In this document: piece after piece, positions 1 through 9,919 of the stretch
How the letters are laid out: every line of letters begins with the position of its first letter
Numbering within the stretch: the stretch's first letter is position 1
NCBI GenBank assembly: GCA_047967505.1
Contig: CM106541.1
Origin: Dipteris shenzhenensis
Taxonomy: Eukaryota > Polypodiophyta > Polypodiopsida > Gleicheniales
Reading direction: 5' to 3' (one strand)
Length of the DNA stretch: 64,000 nt
The notes under the pieces: model-generated
Told to the model about the DNA's origin: nothing
What the model saw: the letters and a program-made list of their open reading frames with translations, nothing else
Database searches by the model: none
Translations under genes and position numbers: made by a program

Positions 1-776
1 ACCACATATAGCAATCTTATCCACCAAATGCACTATAAGATGTAGTTGGCAGCTTGTGAGAATAGAACGTGGAAATGTCTCCTCCACTAAACAAACCACC
101 TCCACTGACATAACTCGAGCATTCTCAAGCGTGGTGGGATCTATTTCCTTTGAGCTTACATATCTAGAAATGAAAAAGTACAGCATATTAGCAATATGCA
201 TTCAAACTTGCATGGAGCATTGATACGCATCATATTTTGTATCATGTAAAGTACCTCACAAGCTCGCCCATCTTGTAAATACAATCTTTCACGTCCTTCG
301 ATGCACTACGTGAAATGCTAGTAGGTAGTATGAACTGAACCCACGAGGAGGTAGTTGATTAGTTGCTTATAACTATTCACTCACAAATTTGAAAGGAAAA
401 AGATATTATGTACATAAAATACTTGGAGCATCTTGTGCCAATCATGAGATTTCAAGCCATATAATTGCTCTATACCTCTTTTCTTGATCTTTGTAAAGGA
501 TCCCTTCAAACACCTCATGCATCCAGTGGGAGTACGAATTGTAGTAATAGCGTGCTTCACCGTCGCCATCTCTAGCTTTGATAACATCCACAGTGCACGA
601 GGTAAAAAAACATGCCCATTTGGTCTCTCTTGAGGCCAAGCTTCACGCATCCTCCCTGTGGTACGTAGATCCTCCCGTATGCCTATGGAATCTCATGTCC
701 CATTCAAATGCTCCCAAATGGTAGATGCCACATTCTTGAAGATATGCATGGGATCAAGCACAACAACACAAAGCAA
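1..776 (-). pseudogene. CACTA (En/Spm) transposase Tnp2 fragment, running off the left edge
   Basis: Minus-strand exons read as the middle-to-late part of a plant CACTA Tnp2 (Transposase_21) protein, the enzyme expected to cut and join these elements. Exon ~776-424 has LDPMHIFKN followed by a REDL segment and GLKSHDWHKMLQ, the usual 'D-MHI-KN ... LKSHD-H--MQ' landmarks. Exon ~333-254 gives LPTSISRSASKDVKDCIYKM. Exon ~169-1 gives CLVEETFPRS and LHLIVHLVDKIAICG, matching the 'LE--FPP ... HL-VHL' segment. Introns at ~423-334 and ~253-170 have GT-AG ends on the minus strand. One TGA interrupts the frame just after the LNGT residues, where an Arg codon (CGA) would be plausible. The N-terminal half is absent: upstream of ~780 the sequence becomes the GCGTCTAT array. 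The family call is firm; whether the copy is 5'-truncated or the missing exons lie elsewhere is not clear. Confidence 0.85.
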
Positions 777-786
777 CTATAGATGC

Positions 787-1050
787 GCTTGGTAGATGCG
801 CAAAATAGCGAGCACGTCTATAGGCGTTGCTTTAGTAGAGAAATTACGGGCGCGTCTATAGGCACGGCTAAACGCTCATCTATTTGTGCGTAAATCACCG
901 CGTCTATTTACGTGTTTGACTTGAGAAAATACGGGCCCGTTTAACATCCCGTTTATTAGCGCGTCTATTTGCGCGTGTATTTGTGCGTTTATTTACGCGT
1001 TTATACTGAGAATCAGATGCGCATTTAGACGCGTAAATAGACGCGCTCCA
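787..1050. repeat. GCGTCTAT / ATAGACGC motif array 1
   Basis: Dense short motifs of the form GCGTCTAT or its complement, spaced roughly 12-30 bp, with degenerate forms such as GCGTTTAT and GCGCATTTAG. Most face one way and the last few before 1050 face the other. It abuts the 5' side of the Tnp2 fragment on the minus strand. The same motif occurs at 52655-52790, 53185-53440 and 55275-55525, always next to CACTA-type genes. Confidence 0.8.
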
Positions 1051-1213
1051 GAGAATACCGAAAGTGAGATTTTGGTGTACATCATTTTTTTCCAAACATT
1101 GCCCATGATTACCAAAGCACATAATTTTTTGCAAGCCCACATATACAAGAATTAAGTGAAATGAGGAGAATGAGACAATATGTAAAATAGTTTTGCCAAT
1201 ATCAATTGTGGGG

Positions 1214-1522
1214 CTACGGTTCAATCTCATCCTCAATGAGATCAACCCTTGCCAAACTATCTACTTCAAAATCCAAACAAGTGTTTAGATCTACAAATAC
1301 ATTCAACCCACTACTACTTGTGCCACTCATGTGCTCATCGAAATCAACATCTCCAATGGTAGGCTCGTCCTCACGGGTAATGCCGGCCTCAATATCTATA
1401 TCTCTTATCTCATGATCATCCTCCTCTCTTGTATCACGGTCATCATCACGTCCATGGCCATGATCATCCTCCATACGCTCCATATTAGTAAATGTACTAT
1501 ACATCACTTTGGAACGTGGCAT
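1214..1522 (-). other. Acidic open frame inside the CACTA end, function unknown
   Basis: A 102-codon minus-strand frame rich in Asp and Glu, with the stretch MERMEDDHGHGRDDDRDTREEDD near its start and IEDEIEP at its end. It lies between the GCGTCTAT array and the element's terminal motif. It could be an exon of the CACTA transposase or of a second element protein. There is no recognisable domain. The plus-strand frames overlapping it look like shadows. Confidence 0.3.
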
Positions 1523-1524
1523 AA

Positions 1525-1560
1525 TAGGGGTGGTAGCAAGCTAAGGGTGTCCACTTCCGG
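1525..1560 (-). repeat. Right terminal motif of the first CACTA copy
   Basis: Read on the minus strand, this segment contains ACACCCTTAGCTTGCTACC followed by ACCC. The same ~27-bp string occurs on the plus strand at ~50389-50416, beside the second Tnp2 gene. The opposite orientations, each facing its own Tnp2 gene, fit a shared terminal or subterminal inverted repeat. No exact terminus or target duplication could be fixed. Confidence 0.5.
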
Positions 1561-1625
1561 ACCACTTTCGGGTGAGTGTGACATCCGCTCGAGTGAAAAT
1601 ACAAAGGTTTTGCTTCGGTCTCCAA

Positions 1626-2316
1626 TACCTCGATCGAGGTATAAGCTCCAAGGAAAATCACACACGAGCACAACCGAGCCTAGCCAATACCTCGATCGAG
1701 GTACGTAGCTTTTTCACCGGACCGAGCCTCTACCTCGATCGACGCTTGCTGGCAAGCCAGCTATACATGCCACATCTACCTCGTTCGAGGTATCGTGGCA
1801 ATCCAGCTCAACCTCGATCGAGGTCAAGTGGCATGTCCAGCATACCTCGATCGAGGTATGTGCCATCCGACAGGGCAGCCAACAAGGCGGATGACATACC
1901 TCGATCGAGGTATACTGGACACATCACTTGGCATCCCGCTTCTGCCAACACACCACGATCGAGGTATCGTGGCATGTCAAAACCTCCATCGACGTGGATG
2001 TACCGAGATGTATGGGCATGTCACAATACCTCGATCGAGGTATCGTGGCATGGCAATACCTCGATCGAGGTAGTTGTACAGAGATGTATGGGCATGTTAA
2101 GAATACCTCAATCGAGGTATCGTGGCATGCCAACGAGATGTATGGGCATCTCAAGAATACCTCGATCGAGGTATCGTGGCATGCCAATACCTCGATCGAG
2201 GTAGATGTGCCGAGATGTATGGGCATGTCAAGAATACCTCGATCGAGGTAGCTAAACCCTAATTTTTCTTATAAAAGGAGAGCAACCCCCCTCATTCCGC
2301 ATACCTCGATCGAGCT
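1626..2316. repeat. Array of TACCTCGATCGAGGTA palindromes
   Basis: About fifteen copies of the perfect 16-bp palindrome TACCTCGATCGAGGTA or close variants, for example at 1626-1641, 1688-1703, ~1842, ~1896, ~2025, ~2055, ~2156, ~2186 and ~2234. Spacing is about 30-60 bp. Many are followed by TCGTGGCATG and separated by the phrase GAGATGTATGGGCATGTCAA, so part of the array is a 54-60 bp minisatellite. The array ends about 20 bp upstream of a TATA box at 2268, and a partial copy lies just inside the presumed leader at ~2302. Open frames across it are repeat artefacts. Confidence 0.9.
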
Positions 2317-2429
2317 CTGCCTCATCCACCGATTTCGGATTTGCCGGACTTCGACGGAATTGCGCGAGCGACGGAGAGCCACGAACGGACATCGACGGAG
2401 ATGGACGGAGCAGGAGAGGGAGAGTCCAG
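2258..2429 (+). promoter_or_regulatory. Core promoter and leader exon with splice donor
   Basis: CCTAATTTTTCTTATA begins at 2258 and runs into TATAAAAGG, a good TATA box. About 150 bp downstream is a donor-like junction, GTCCAG|GTAGGG at 2429/2430. A short frame beginning MDGAGEGES crosses into the donor. The 16-bp core CCTAATTTTTCTTATA recurs exactly at 26454. No plus-strand gene follows within the next 3 kb, so this looks like the front end of an element whose coding part is lost or far away. Confidence 0.55.
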
Positions 2430-3745
2430 GTAGGGTTTTTTTTTATGTTGCATTTTCTTTTATGTAGCATTTTCTTTTTGGTAGAATTTGATTAAATTTT
2501 AGTTTATAAGAAAAATTATAAAATGCATTTTAATGTTTTTCTGAAATTTATGAATTACGAGATTTTTTATTTAAAATGTGAAAATTAATTTTTTTTTTAA
2601 ATAGAGCTTTTTTTAGTAAATAAAAAAACGTTCATATTAATAATTATAAAATATTTATAAATTTGAAATGTATTTGTAAATTTTTTTTTTAATTTTTAAA
2701 TTACGACATTTATAATTTAAAATGTGAAAATTTTAATTTTAAAAAACGTAATTTAAAATTTTAGTTTATAAGAAAAATTATAAAATGCATTTTAATGTTT
2801 TTCTGAAATTTATGAATTACGAGATTTTTTATTTAAAATGTGATTTTTTTTTTTTTAAATAGAGCTTTTTTTAGTAAATAAAAAAACGTTCATATTAATA
2901 ATTATAAAATATTTATAAAGTTGAAATGCATTTGTAAAAATTTTTTTTAATTTTTAAATTACGACATTTATAATTTAAAATGTGAAAATTTTAAATTTAA
3001 AAAACGTTTAATGAGGCATTTTTTATTCAAAATGTGAAAATGTTAAATATTTCTGCTTTTTTTATGTAGCATTTTCTTTTTGGTAGAATTTAATTAAATT
3101 TTAGGTTAAAAGAGAAATAATAAAAATTTTCTAAATTTCAAATGCAATATAATGTTTTTTTGAAATTTATGAATAACGACATTTTTTATTTAAAATGTGA
3201 AAATGAATTTTTTTTTTCAAAATAGAGCTTTTTTAGTAAATAAAAAAACGTTCATATTAATAATTATAAAATATTTATAAATTTGAAATGCATTTGTAAA
3301 TTTTTTTTAAATTTTTGAATTACGACATTTATAATTTAAAATGTGAAAATTTTAAATTTAAAAAACGTTTAATGAGGCATTTTTTATTCAAAATGTGAAA
3401 ATGTTCTATATTTCTATTTTTTTTATGTAGCCTTTTCTTTTTGGTAGAATTTAATTAAATTTTAGTCTATAAGGAAAATTATAAAAAATTTCTAAATTTA
3501 TAATGCATTTTAATGTTTTTTTGAAATTTATAAATTACGATATTTTTTATTTAAAATGTGAAAATGAATTTTTTTTTTAAAATAGAGCTATTTTTATTAA
3601 ATAAAAAAACGTTCATAGGAATAATTATAAAGTATTTATAAATTTGAAATGCATTTGTAAATTTTTTTTTAATTTTTGAATTACAACATTTATAATTTAA
3701 AATGTGAAAATTTTAAATTTAAAAAACGTTTAATGAGGCACAAGA
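2430..3745. repeat. AT-rich tandem repeat, ~300-362 bp unit, about 4 copies
   Basis: A very AT-rich block in which a unit beginning near 'TATGTAGCATTTTC' and 'TTTGGTAGAATTT' recurs at about 2456, 3060 and 3424, with an incomplete copy from ~2755. Each full unit contains AAAAAACGTTCATATTAATA and AACGTTTAATGAGGCA. The first two units lack the last ~60 bp of the later ones. It follows the leader donor at 2429, so it may be intronic. No coding potential is visible. Confidence 0.85.
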
Positions 3746-6040
3746 CTCGCTCGACTTATCAAATTAATAAGACATTTTGTATAAGACTCGCTCGACTTAT
3801 CAAATTAATACACAAACATAAACCTACTAGTCAACTATTGGAGTTGGACATTAAAGATTGACTAGTGACATGGTTAGTGACCAAAGCTTGAAGTTGACTA
3901 GACACTTTGGGACAAGCAAGTTCTTTAGAAGGAAACTAGGTTTAAGCTTGGGTAATCATCCCTAATATATTGGGAAATTACTAATGATAAATCATCCTTT
4001 AACTATTTGGCAATTAGTGAGGATCGATTCTACTAGGAAATATGTTGAAGGCATATGTCCCCTATTAGTCAATAGATTGATTAGACTAAGCATGCATGAT
4101 AAGGCTATAGCTTGGAAATGCCTAGATAGTGGCTTAGTCCAAATCTTCAATATCCCTTAAGAAGACATGAAATAGTGGCTTAGACCTTAAGAAGACATGG
4201 AATAGTTTGCAAATGTCTAATTCTTCTAAGTTATGCATAGACTCTAGCATAACTGAAAAAAGAATATTACAAGATTGAGAATATTTGGATGGGTCTTCAA
4301 GAACTCGAATATTACGGTCTGTGCCTATAAACTGTTTGAGATTCTTATGCTATCACTATGGCATGCTTTAGATCTAGCACTTTGATCATGTTTGTTGTCT
4401 AGTTCCATAATTCATCTACTTCTCTTATATGTATAAGAAGAAAGAAATACGCCATAGAGAAACTGAAAGTTTAACTAGAATACCTAACATTCATTGCACA
4501 TGGGACTCTAGTGGATCTATATTCATTCCACATTCATGCTAATATATGCAAGTGTTTTGATCAACTGTAGACCTAAGTTCAAATAGAGCCTGTTAATGAC
4601 TGAATCTCTCCTAATCATCCCTTAATGATCATAGATAATAGTATGGGCCACTATAAGGATTGGTTAGGAGCTATTTTTGAAATGCCAAACTTTGAAATGA
4701 AGTCAATATTCATTGTGTTGAGGAAAATTTTGTCGGGTGGATCTAGTTGAAGAGAGAAATCCATGTTGCATAACATTTGTCTGAGTAAAGCAGCCTCAAA
4801 TCGACTTAAGAGAGAGAGAACTCCATAACCTTCAAGAGTCGACATTTGAAGCATCCCATTCCATGTTGTTTGCTACATGGCAGCTCGCCATGTGGCACAC
4901 ATACATCCCTTTTTGCACTGTAGGGAAACCTATGACTAATGTTAACAACATTTATCTTGTCTTTTACAAATGACTAAGATGTTTTCCCAAAAAGACTTTG
5001 TAACAATAATCACGTGAACCACCTCATAACCAAAATAGTACGGATGCTACATATCTCCTTTCCCTCGTTGAAACTATGTCACAGATGGAATGTCAACCAC
5101 ATGCTCAAGGAATTATATGCTAGTTTCATTGTAAGCAAGGGTGGTCTCTTTCTTGCTAGTCCAACCATAGGCAACGGTGACGCTTATTACTTGAGCTCAA
5201 CCAAAATTAACATTAGTTATCGTATGCAACCCTTCCCATTGCATAGGGACATCCAAGGATTTAATTTTCAAAGTTTTTGAATCCTCTTCTAGGGATCTTG
5301 TGCCCTTTGTTGTTGCTACGTATGTGGATGATCTCATTCCAAAACTATTTTTACAACTAGAAGTCGAGTGAGTCTTATACAAAATGTCTTGAACCAAGTG
5401 ATGATCTATAGGAATGGCCACTAGTTGAGGTGGATTGCCCAACCAAAATAGATAATATTGAAAAGGCTTAATTATTTTCTCAAAGTTCTCGCTTTAAAAG
5501 GTCTGTAGTGTGAACCCGCTCTCTTTTTTAATGTGTAGTCCGAGAAATACTAGATGCGCCTTGCTTGTGTATCGTTCAAAGTAATGTATTAGGTATCCTT
5601 CTATCTCCTCCATATCTATTGCAAACCCAAGGCAGTAAAACATTCAAAGAAGGTCTTATTAACCAAACCTCTCCACTATCCGTCCTTAGTATAGGGGCCA
5701 TTAGTGGACAATGTGGTCCTTACACCACATGTGGAAAAGTTTCATATTGGATAAAAAGTGAAAAAAGGGAAACATATAAGGAAAAAATATTTGAGACATC
5801 TAAGTTTTAAAATGCAACGACTAGAGTGAAAAAATTCCAATCAAAATTAAGAATTATTAATAATATTGATTAATATTGAGCCACACATTTGGCCCATCTA
5901 CCGGTAGGTGCATAGGATCTACCTCATCAAGGAGTACGTACAAATAGTTTTCATTACGTAAATAGATTATAAGTCATATTGAATAGAATATTATTTTCAT
6001 TACCCAAATAGAATACTAATTTCCATGTGTTTTTTTTGTG
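3746..6040. other. Intergenic, possible decayed coding fragments, nothing identified
   Basis: A 49-bp direct duplication (CAAGACTCGCTCGACTTATC...) opens the stretch at ~3739-3835. The rest is AT-rich unique-looking DNA. Minus-strand frames at 4651-4854 and 5197-5442 are open and compositionally plausible but separated by several stops, and I do not recognise them. They may be remnants of one decayed retroelement. Confidence 0.3.
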
Positions 6041-6049
6041 CATGCGCCA

Positions 6050-6270
6050 GCCAGCGCACAGGTTCTAGCACCACTATTCGTATGCAGATAGAGATGCTGA
6101 GAGCTGAGATGAGGGCACTGCAGGATGCTAGGGCACCCCCTCACTTGGTTGCGAGCCTGGATTCAGTTATTGAGGCTCTGAGTCGATTGGACACAGTTGA
6201 GGACGTTGTGGACAGGCTGAGGCGGAGATTTGCTGCAAGGATGATGCCACTGAATGAACATCCCCCCTAA
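6050..6270 (+). other. Candidate terminal exon with coiled coil, unknown protein
   Basis: After an acceptor-like TTTTTTTTGTGCATGCGCCAG the plus frame reads a strongly helical segment, MQIEMLRAEMRALQDARA, then SLDSVIEALSRLDTVEDVV and LRRRFAARM, ending at TAA at 6270. Its composition (Leu, Glu, Arg heptads) is more protein-like than the opposite strand here. It abuts a convergent open frame on the other strand. No family is recognised. Confidence 0.35.
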
Positions 6271-6289
6271 TCTGTCCTCCCACCGCTCG

Positions 6290-6631
6290 CAATGCCGGTG
6301 CAAGGATGGTGTGCAACTCTGGTCCCTCGCGTCGACGCCGAACACCTACAATCTGACGCTCCTGACGCCCCATCCTACCACGTCCCGCTCCTGATCCTGG
6401 ACGGGTACTGAGGTAGTCCACCCGATGACCAAGGACAAACTCAGCGTAAAGCTGCATGGCAAACGACCTGGCTATCTGGCGGTTGTGAGGCAATCGACCA
6501 CCATTCGCAGCAAGATATCTCGAATAAATGTGTGCTGCTATGATGGGGTGCCTACACCGTAAAATATGCAAGGGAAGCCCTGATCGTGGTCGCATCGCCT
6601 CGGTGTGACCATCCCAAAACATGTCCTCCAA
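6290..6631 (-). other. Unrecognised open frame, decayed gene fragment
   Basis: The minus-strand frame begins MEDMFWDGHTEAMRP and continues through LHILRCRHPIIAAHIYSRYL and FAMQLYAEFVLGHRVDYLST, then an Arg/Gly-rich tail. The first ~90 residues look like real globular protein. The frame extends to 6167, but the last part overlaps the plus-strand coiled-coil exon and is probably not coding. It lies on the same strand as the frames at 8.3-9.85 kb and could be another exon of that locus, separated by 1.7 kb of AT-rich DNA. Confidence 0.35.
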
Positions 6632-6639
6632 GGCCTCCC

Positions 6640-7030
6640 TGTGATGTACATGAGTAGAGTTTAAAAGGGAGAAGTGGGATTGTTAATATGTGTATATTTT
6701 TTTGGTGCATAGCCACAACAACCCTTTCTTTTTACATAAACCAAATACCAACACTTTTCCTTATACCAACCGCCAATCCTTTCTCTTGTACATAAACCAC
6801 TAAATGCAAAAGAAAATAGTGAAATAAAATGGTGGGCTAGCATGCCACACCTTCCTTGTATTCCCGTATACATGCATTAATTGCCAATTGTGTTGATTTC
6901 TCTTCTTTATGTTCATTATCTTTTATACATGCATAATAATTAGATTGGTGCATTGGCAAATGTCATATTAAGGAAATTGAAATAGTCCTTAGAAACTTGG
7001 AAGGCATATGCGATTGTGATTTGGAAGGCA
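6640..7030. repeat. Segment present in inverted orientation at 42735-43125
   Basis: Reading this segment on the minus strand gives nearly the same sequence as plus-strand 42735-43125, including 'CACAATTGGCAATTAATGCA' and a run through ACAAGGAAGGTGTG. At the second site it interrupts satellite A. Parts also resemble 9855-9905, just before the first satellite A array. It appears to be a mobile or duplicated module associated with satellite A. Confidence 0.8.
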
Positions 7031-8300
7031 CATGTGATTGTGGTTCGAATATGACAAATAATAAGGTCTTGTTTTCTTTGATCACAAATTAGCACAAGTA
7101 TTGTTAACAATAATGGACAAATTAAACAATGAGTCATAATAAATAACAACAAAATCATGCAAAGGACAAGTCTAACTCCATTTTTGAAAAAAATCCCCAA
7201 AAAATTTATATTTTTTAAAAATTGTAGGGACAAAATATACGCTTCATGTCAATAATATTAAAAAACTAGAATTGTGAAAAAAGAATGCATAAAATATTAC
7301 TTATATTTTATTGCAGAACCTAAAAATGTCTAGTATTATCATTTGCAAAAAGTATTCTCTCCTTTAATTTAAAAAACATGACAAATTGCAAAGGAGAAGA
7401 AACTGCTTCATTCAACTAAGAGAGTTGCTAGAGCTTTTTCTTTGAAATACCAATTGTTTTCTATGCAAGTGCCCATATCAAATCCATATACAAGAATTTC
7501 TACACCCTACAAACTAAGCATGTCCACACATTGGTGATTTCTCGAATTTTTTCCTTTTGTCATGTTGTTTAAGTATCTCTAGATCACACATTCCCTCAAG
7601 TTCATTGGTGTTGAAAGAATTTTTTATCAATTGATTTACACATAGGTAACAACATTGCCCTCGGAGTCATGGATAAGTTTTGTACCAATATACATTTCTA
7701 GAATACTTTTTGTAAATAGCATAAATCGAAAGTTGGTAAAATTGATGTTACTTTAATATCTAATTTCATTTGATGAAACAATTTTACATTGGGCTATGGC
7801 ATTGTCTAAAAAAAGTAATTTTCTTTTTATACAAATTAGTTTATCAAATGGTTGAATTTCAACATATTTTGATATTAAGATCGGAAGGCTAGATTTGGAA
7901 GCATGAATATGACAATAGTTGTCTTTTTGAAAAATTGATGAAAATTTGGATTTTGAAACACACTTTATTGACAAACATGAATAGAATAAAATTTTTGTTT
8001 AAAAAATGAAAACTTTTATCAGCAAAATAAAATTTTCATCCAAAAAAAGATGAATTTTGATATGTTTAATGTTTAATGTTTACAATTACTTCACATGGCA
8101 TTCTTTTTTAAATACCTTATGTATTAAACAAACTATAAACTGAGATAAACTGAGATAAACAAAGTGTGAAGAACATCATGAAAGTACGAAAATGCTCATA
8201 CATCATAAAAGTGGGAACAATATCATGAAAGTACCAAAATGAATCTATACATCATCATCATCATGCTGCAAAAGTGCATCCCTATACAAGAAACGTGTGA
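7031..8300. other. AT-rich intergenic, no feature seen
   Basis: AT-rich sequence without convincing coding frames, structured repeats or RNA genes. Short minus-strand frames here (6940-7233, 7753-7974) have poor composition and are taken as chance. A CATCATCATCAT run sits near 8256. Confidence 0.5.
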
Positions 8301-8311
8301 AGCCTAAACAA

Positions 8312-8983
8312 TCAATCTGTATCCGAATCTGATAACTCTACATATGATCCTCTAGTGGAATGCTGACGTGGCTCCTGTATGACCCGCTGCCCAACCGTCC
8401 GCTGTGTGCCCTCAGGCAAAGCCGGCTCAGATGGGCCAGCCTCATCACCTGCATGAGATGGGCCAGCCTCATCCTGATGAAGAGGAGGGCATGCTGCACG
8501 CGCCACTGCTGCCATCCCTGCCTCCCTCGCCTCCTCTATGTATGCGCGTCTCAGCTCCCATAGCCGTGCATTTGCGAATACTCGTGCCTCAAATCCAGCG
8601 CGAGTAATCGTCTCTACATGTGAAAGACGCTGGTCTCGGCCCCGCCCTAGCTGCTGCTCCACCCACTGCTGCAATGATGTCTACAGCTCTGCCTCTCGCT
8701 CAATCCGGTGTGCCTCCTCCGCTCGTGCCTCGTCAGCTGGCATGAAATCACCGTACGAAAAGCATCGTGGAACGCATGATGCAACCACCGATGTATCCGC
8801 ACCCTCCTGCATCAGCAATGCTCTCTGTGCCTCCTCCCTGTAGTGCTCTGTCAAGACTACACGGGCGAATGGATCAATAGCCTGACGATGACCAGGATAT
8901 AGATCATCCATGCCCAGTCCTCTGTATGTCGCCACATCAATGTCAGCCTCGGGGGGGTCACTCATCATATGTAACCCTATCAC
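8312..8983 (-). pseudogene. Unknown protein, one in-frame TAG
   Basis: Two minus-strand frames (8983-8681 and 8674-8312) are in the same register and separated only by a TAG at 8681-8683, so they form one ~223-codon frame. The N-terminal part (SDPPEADIDVATYRGLGMDDLYPG, then EHYREEAQRALL) and the helical middle (EARAEEAHRIEREAEL, QQWVEQQLGRG, ARLWELRRAYIEEAREAG) look coding. The C-terminus is acidic and Ser-rich (VELSDSDTD). The function is unknown. GC content is higher than in the surroundings. It shares strand with the RING-H2 frame to its right and may belong to the same gene. Confidence 0.5.
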
Positions 8984-9118
8984 GTGAGTTCAACAGAAGG
9001 ATTTTTTTTATTTCTAAAATTTACAGAAATAAATATACATAAGGGACTATTTAAAATAGTTTAGGAAAAAATTTACAGATTTGTATAGAAAAGGGGTACA
9101 TTTTATTAATGAAATTTT

Positions 9119-9604
9119 TTACAGATAAGGGACTTTAAATATAGGCCTTGAACGCACGTGATATAGAGGGTTTATACATAGTGACCCCCCCGAGATGTCA
9201 GCAAAGCATACAAGGCACACTGAACGTGCCACCATGTGGCGGGTCATGCAATGGAGATGTGCGATGTGGCCGCACCCTAGTCCAAACCACCCTACGGTGT
9301 CAAAGTCCTCGTGGCAGAGGACACAAGTGGCAGTAGGAAGCCTCGCTACGACTGTTGCGTCTATGGGTGTCCTAGTCGGCACATCTATAGGAGGAGCAGG
9401 GTATAGGGCCACACTGGGGTCGATCCTATGGCGCGACGGATCACGACTAATATGCCTCAACTGCAAAATATAGTGCTCTACACGATGGTATGCTATGCGT
9501 GTCCGAATCCTCTGCTCCTCCAAATCTGTCTGGCAACAGTCGTACGCGAGACTCCATCTCCTGACGCAATAGATGTGCCTGCAATGCAAACATGTCGCGT
9601 ACAT
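9119..9604 (-). CDS. RING-H2 finger protein exon
   Basis: This 161-codon minus frame carries a clean RING-H2 pattern: C94-x2-C97, C111-x-H113, H116, C119, C130-x2-C133 (CVLC ... CGHIAHLHC ... CLVC). RING-H2 domains bind two zinc ions and usually recruit ubiquitin-conjugating enzymes, so an E3 ligase activity is the natural inference. Upstream of the RING is a helical stretch (TDLEEQRIRTRIAYHRVEHYILQ). The start is uncertain: another frame at the 5' end also looks helical (MFALQAHLLRQEMESR), hinting at a frameshift. The exon to its right (9673-9853) ends in a splice donor and probably precedes it. Not recognised beyond the RING. Confidence 0.6.
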   Translation of the reverse strand: MYATCLHCRHIYCVRRWSLAYDCCQTDLEEQRIRTRIAYHRVEHYILQLRHISRDPSRHRIDPSVALYPAPPIDVPTRTPIDATVVARLPTATCVLCHEDFDTVGWFGLGCGHIAHLHCMTRHMVARSVCLVCFADISGGSLCINPLYHVRSRPIFKVPYL

Positions 9605-9672
9605 GGTGAGAATTAACCAAAAACCTTCAGTTCAAAACACGCTACAAAAAAATAAACTAACATAATCAAAAT

Positions 9673-9853
9673 AACTAACCTCGTCCCTAGACTCGGCCAA
9701 CACAGCCTCCAACTCTGCAATCCGTCTGTCTCGAGCCTCCAACTCGTGCTGAGGCACCGTAGATGTGGGAGGTGGTGTAGATGTGGGATGCTCCATCGAT
9801 GATCGAGGTGGGGGAGGTGGAATCGCAATAGATCTCGATAGGGCAGAGACCAA
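9673..9853 (-). CDS. Probable first exon of the RING-H2 gene
   Basis: Minus-strand frame beginning MVSALSRSIAIPPPPPRSS with a Pro/Thr-rich start, followed by a coiled-coil-like HELEARDRRIAELEAVLAES. It ends at a donor-like GACGAG|GTTAGT. Joined to the 9119-9604 exon it would give a proline-rich, coiled-coil, RING-H2 protein. The inferred intron of ~70 bp is short but plausible for plants. The join is inferred from position only. Confidence 0.4.
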
Positions 9854-9919
9854 GAAAGGTGTGACATGTTAGGCCACAATTTAATTTTACTATTTTCTTT
9901 TGACTTTGGTGGTACGCTA

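Noticed and set aside
1331-2251. Plus and minus frames across the palindrome array (for example 210 codons from 1572)
   Set aside because: Residues such as IPRSRY and TSIEV repeat because the palindrome repeats; both strands give similar frames.
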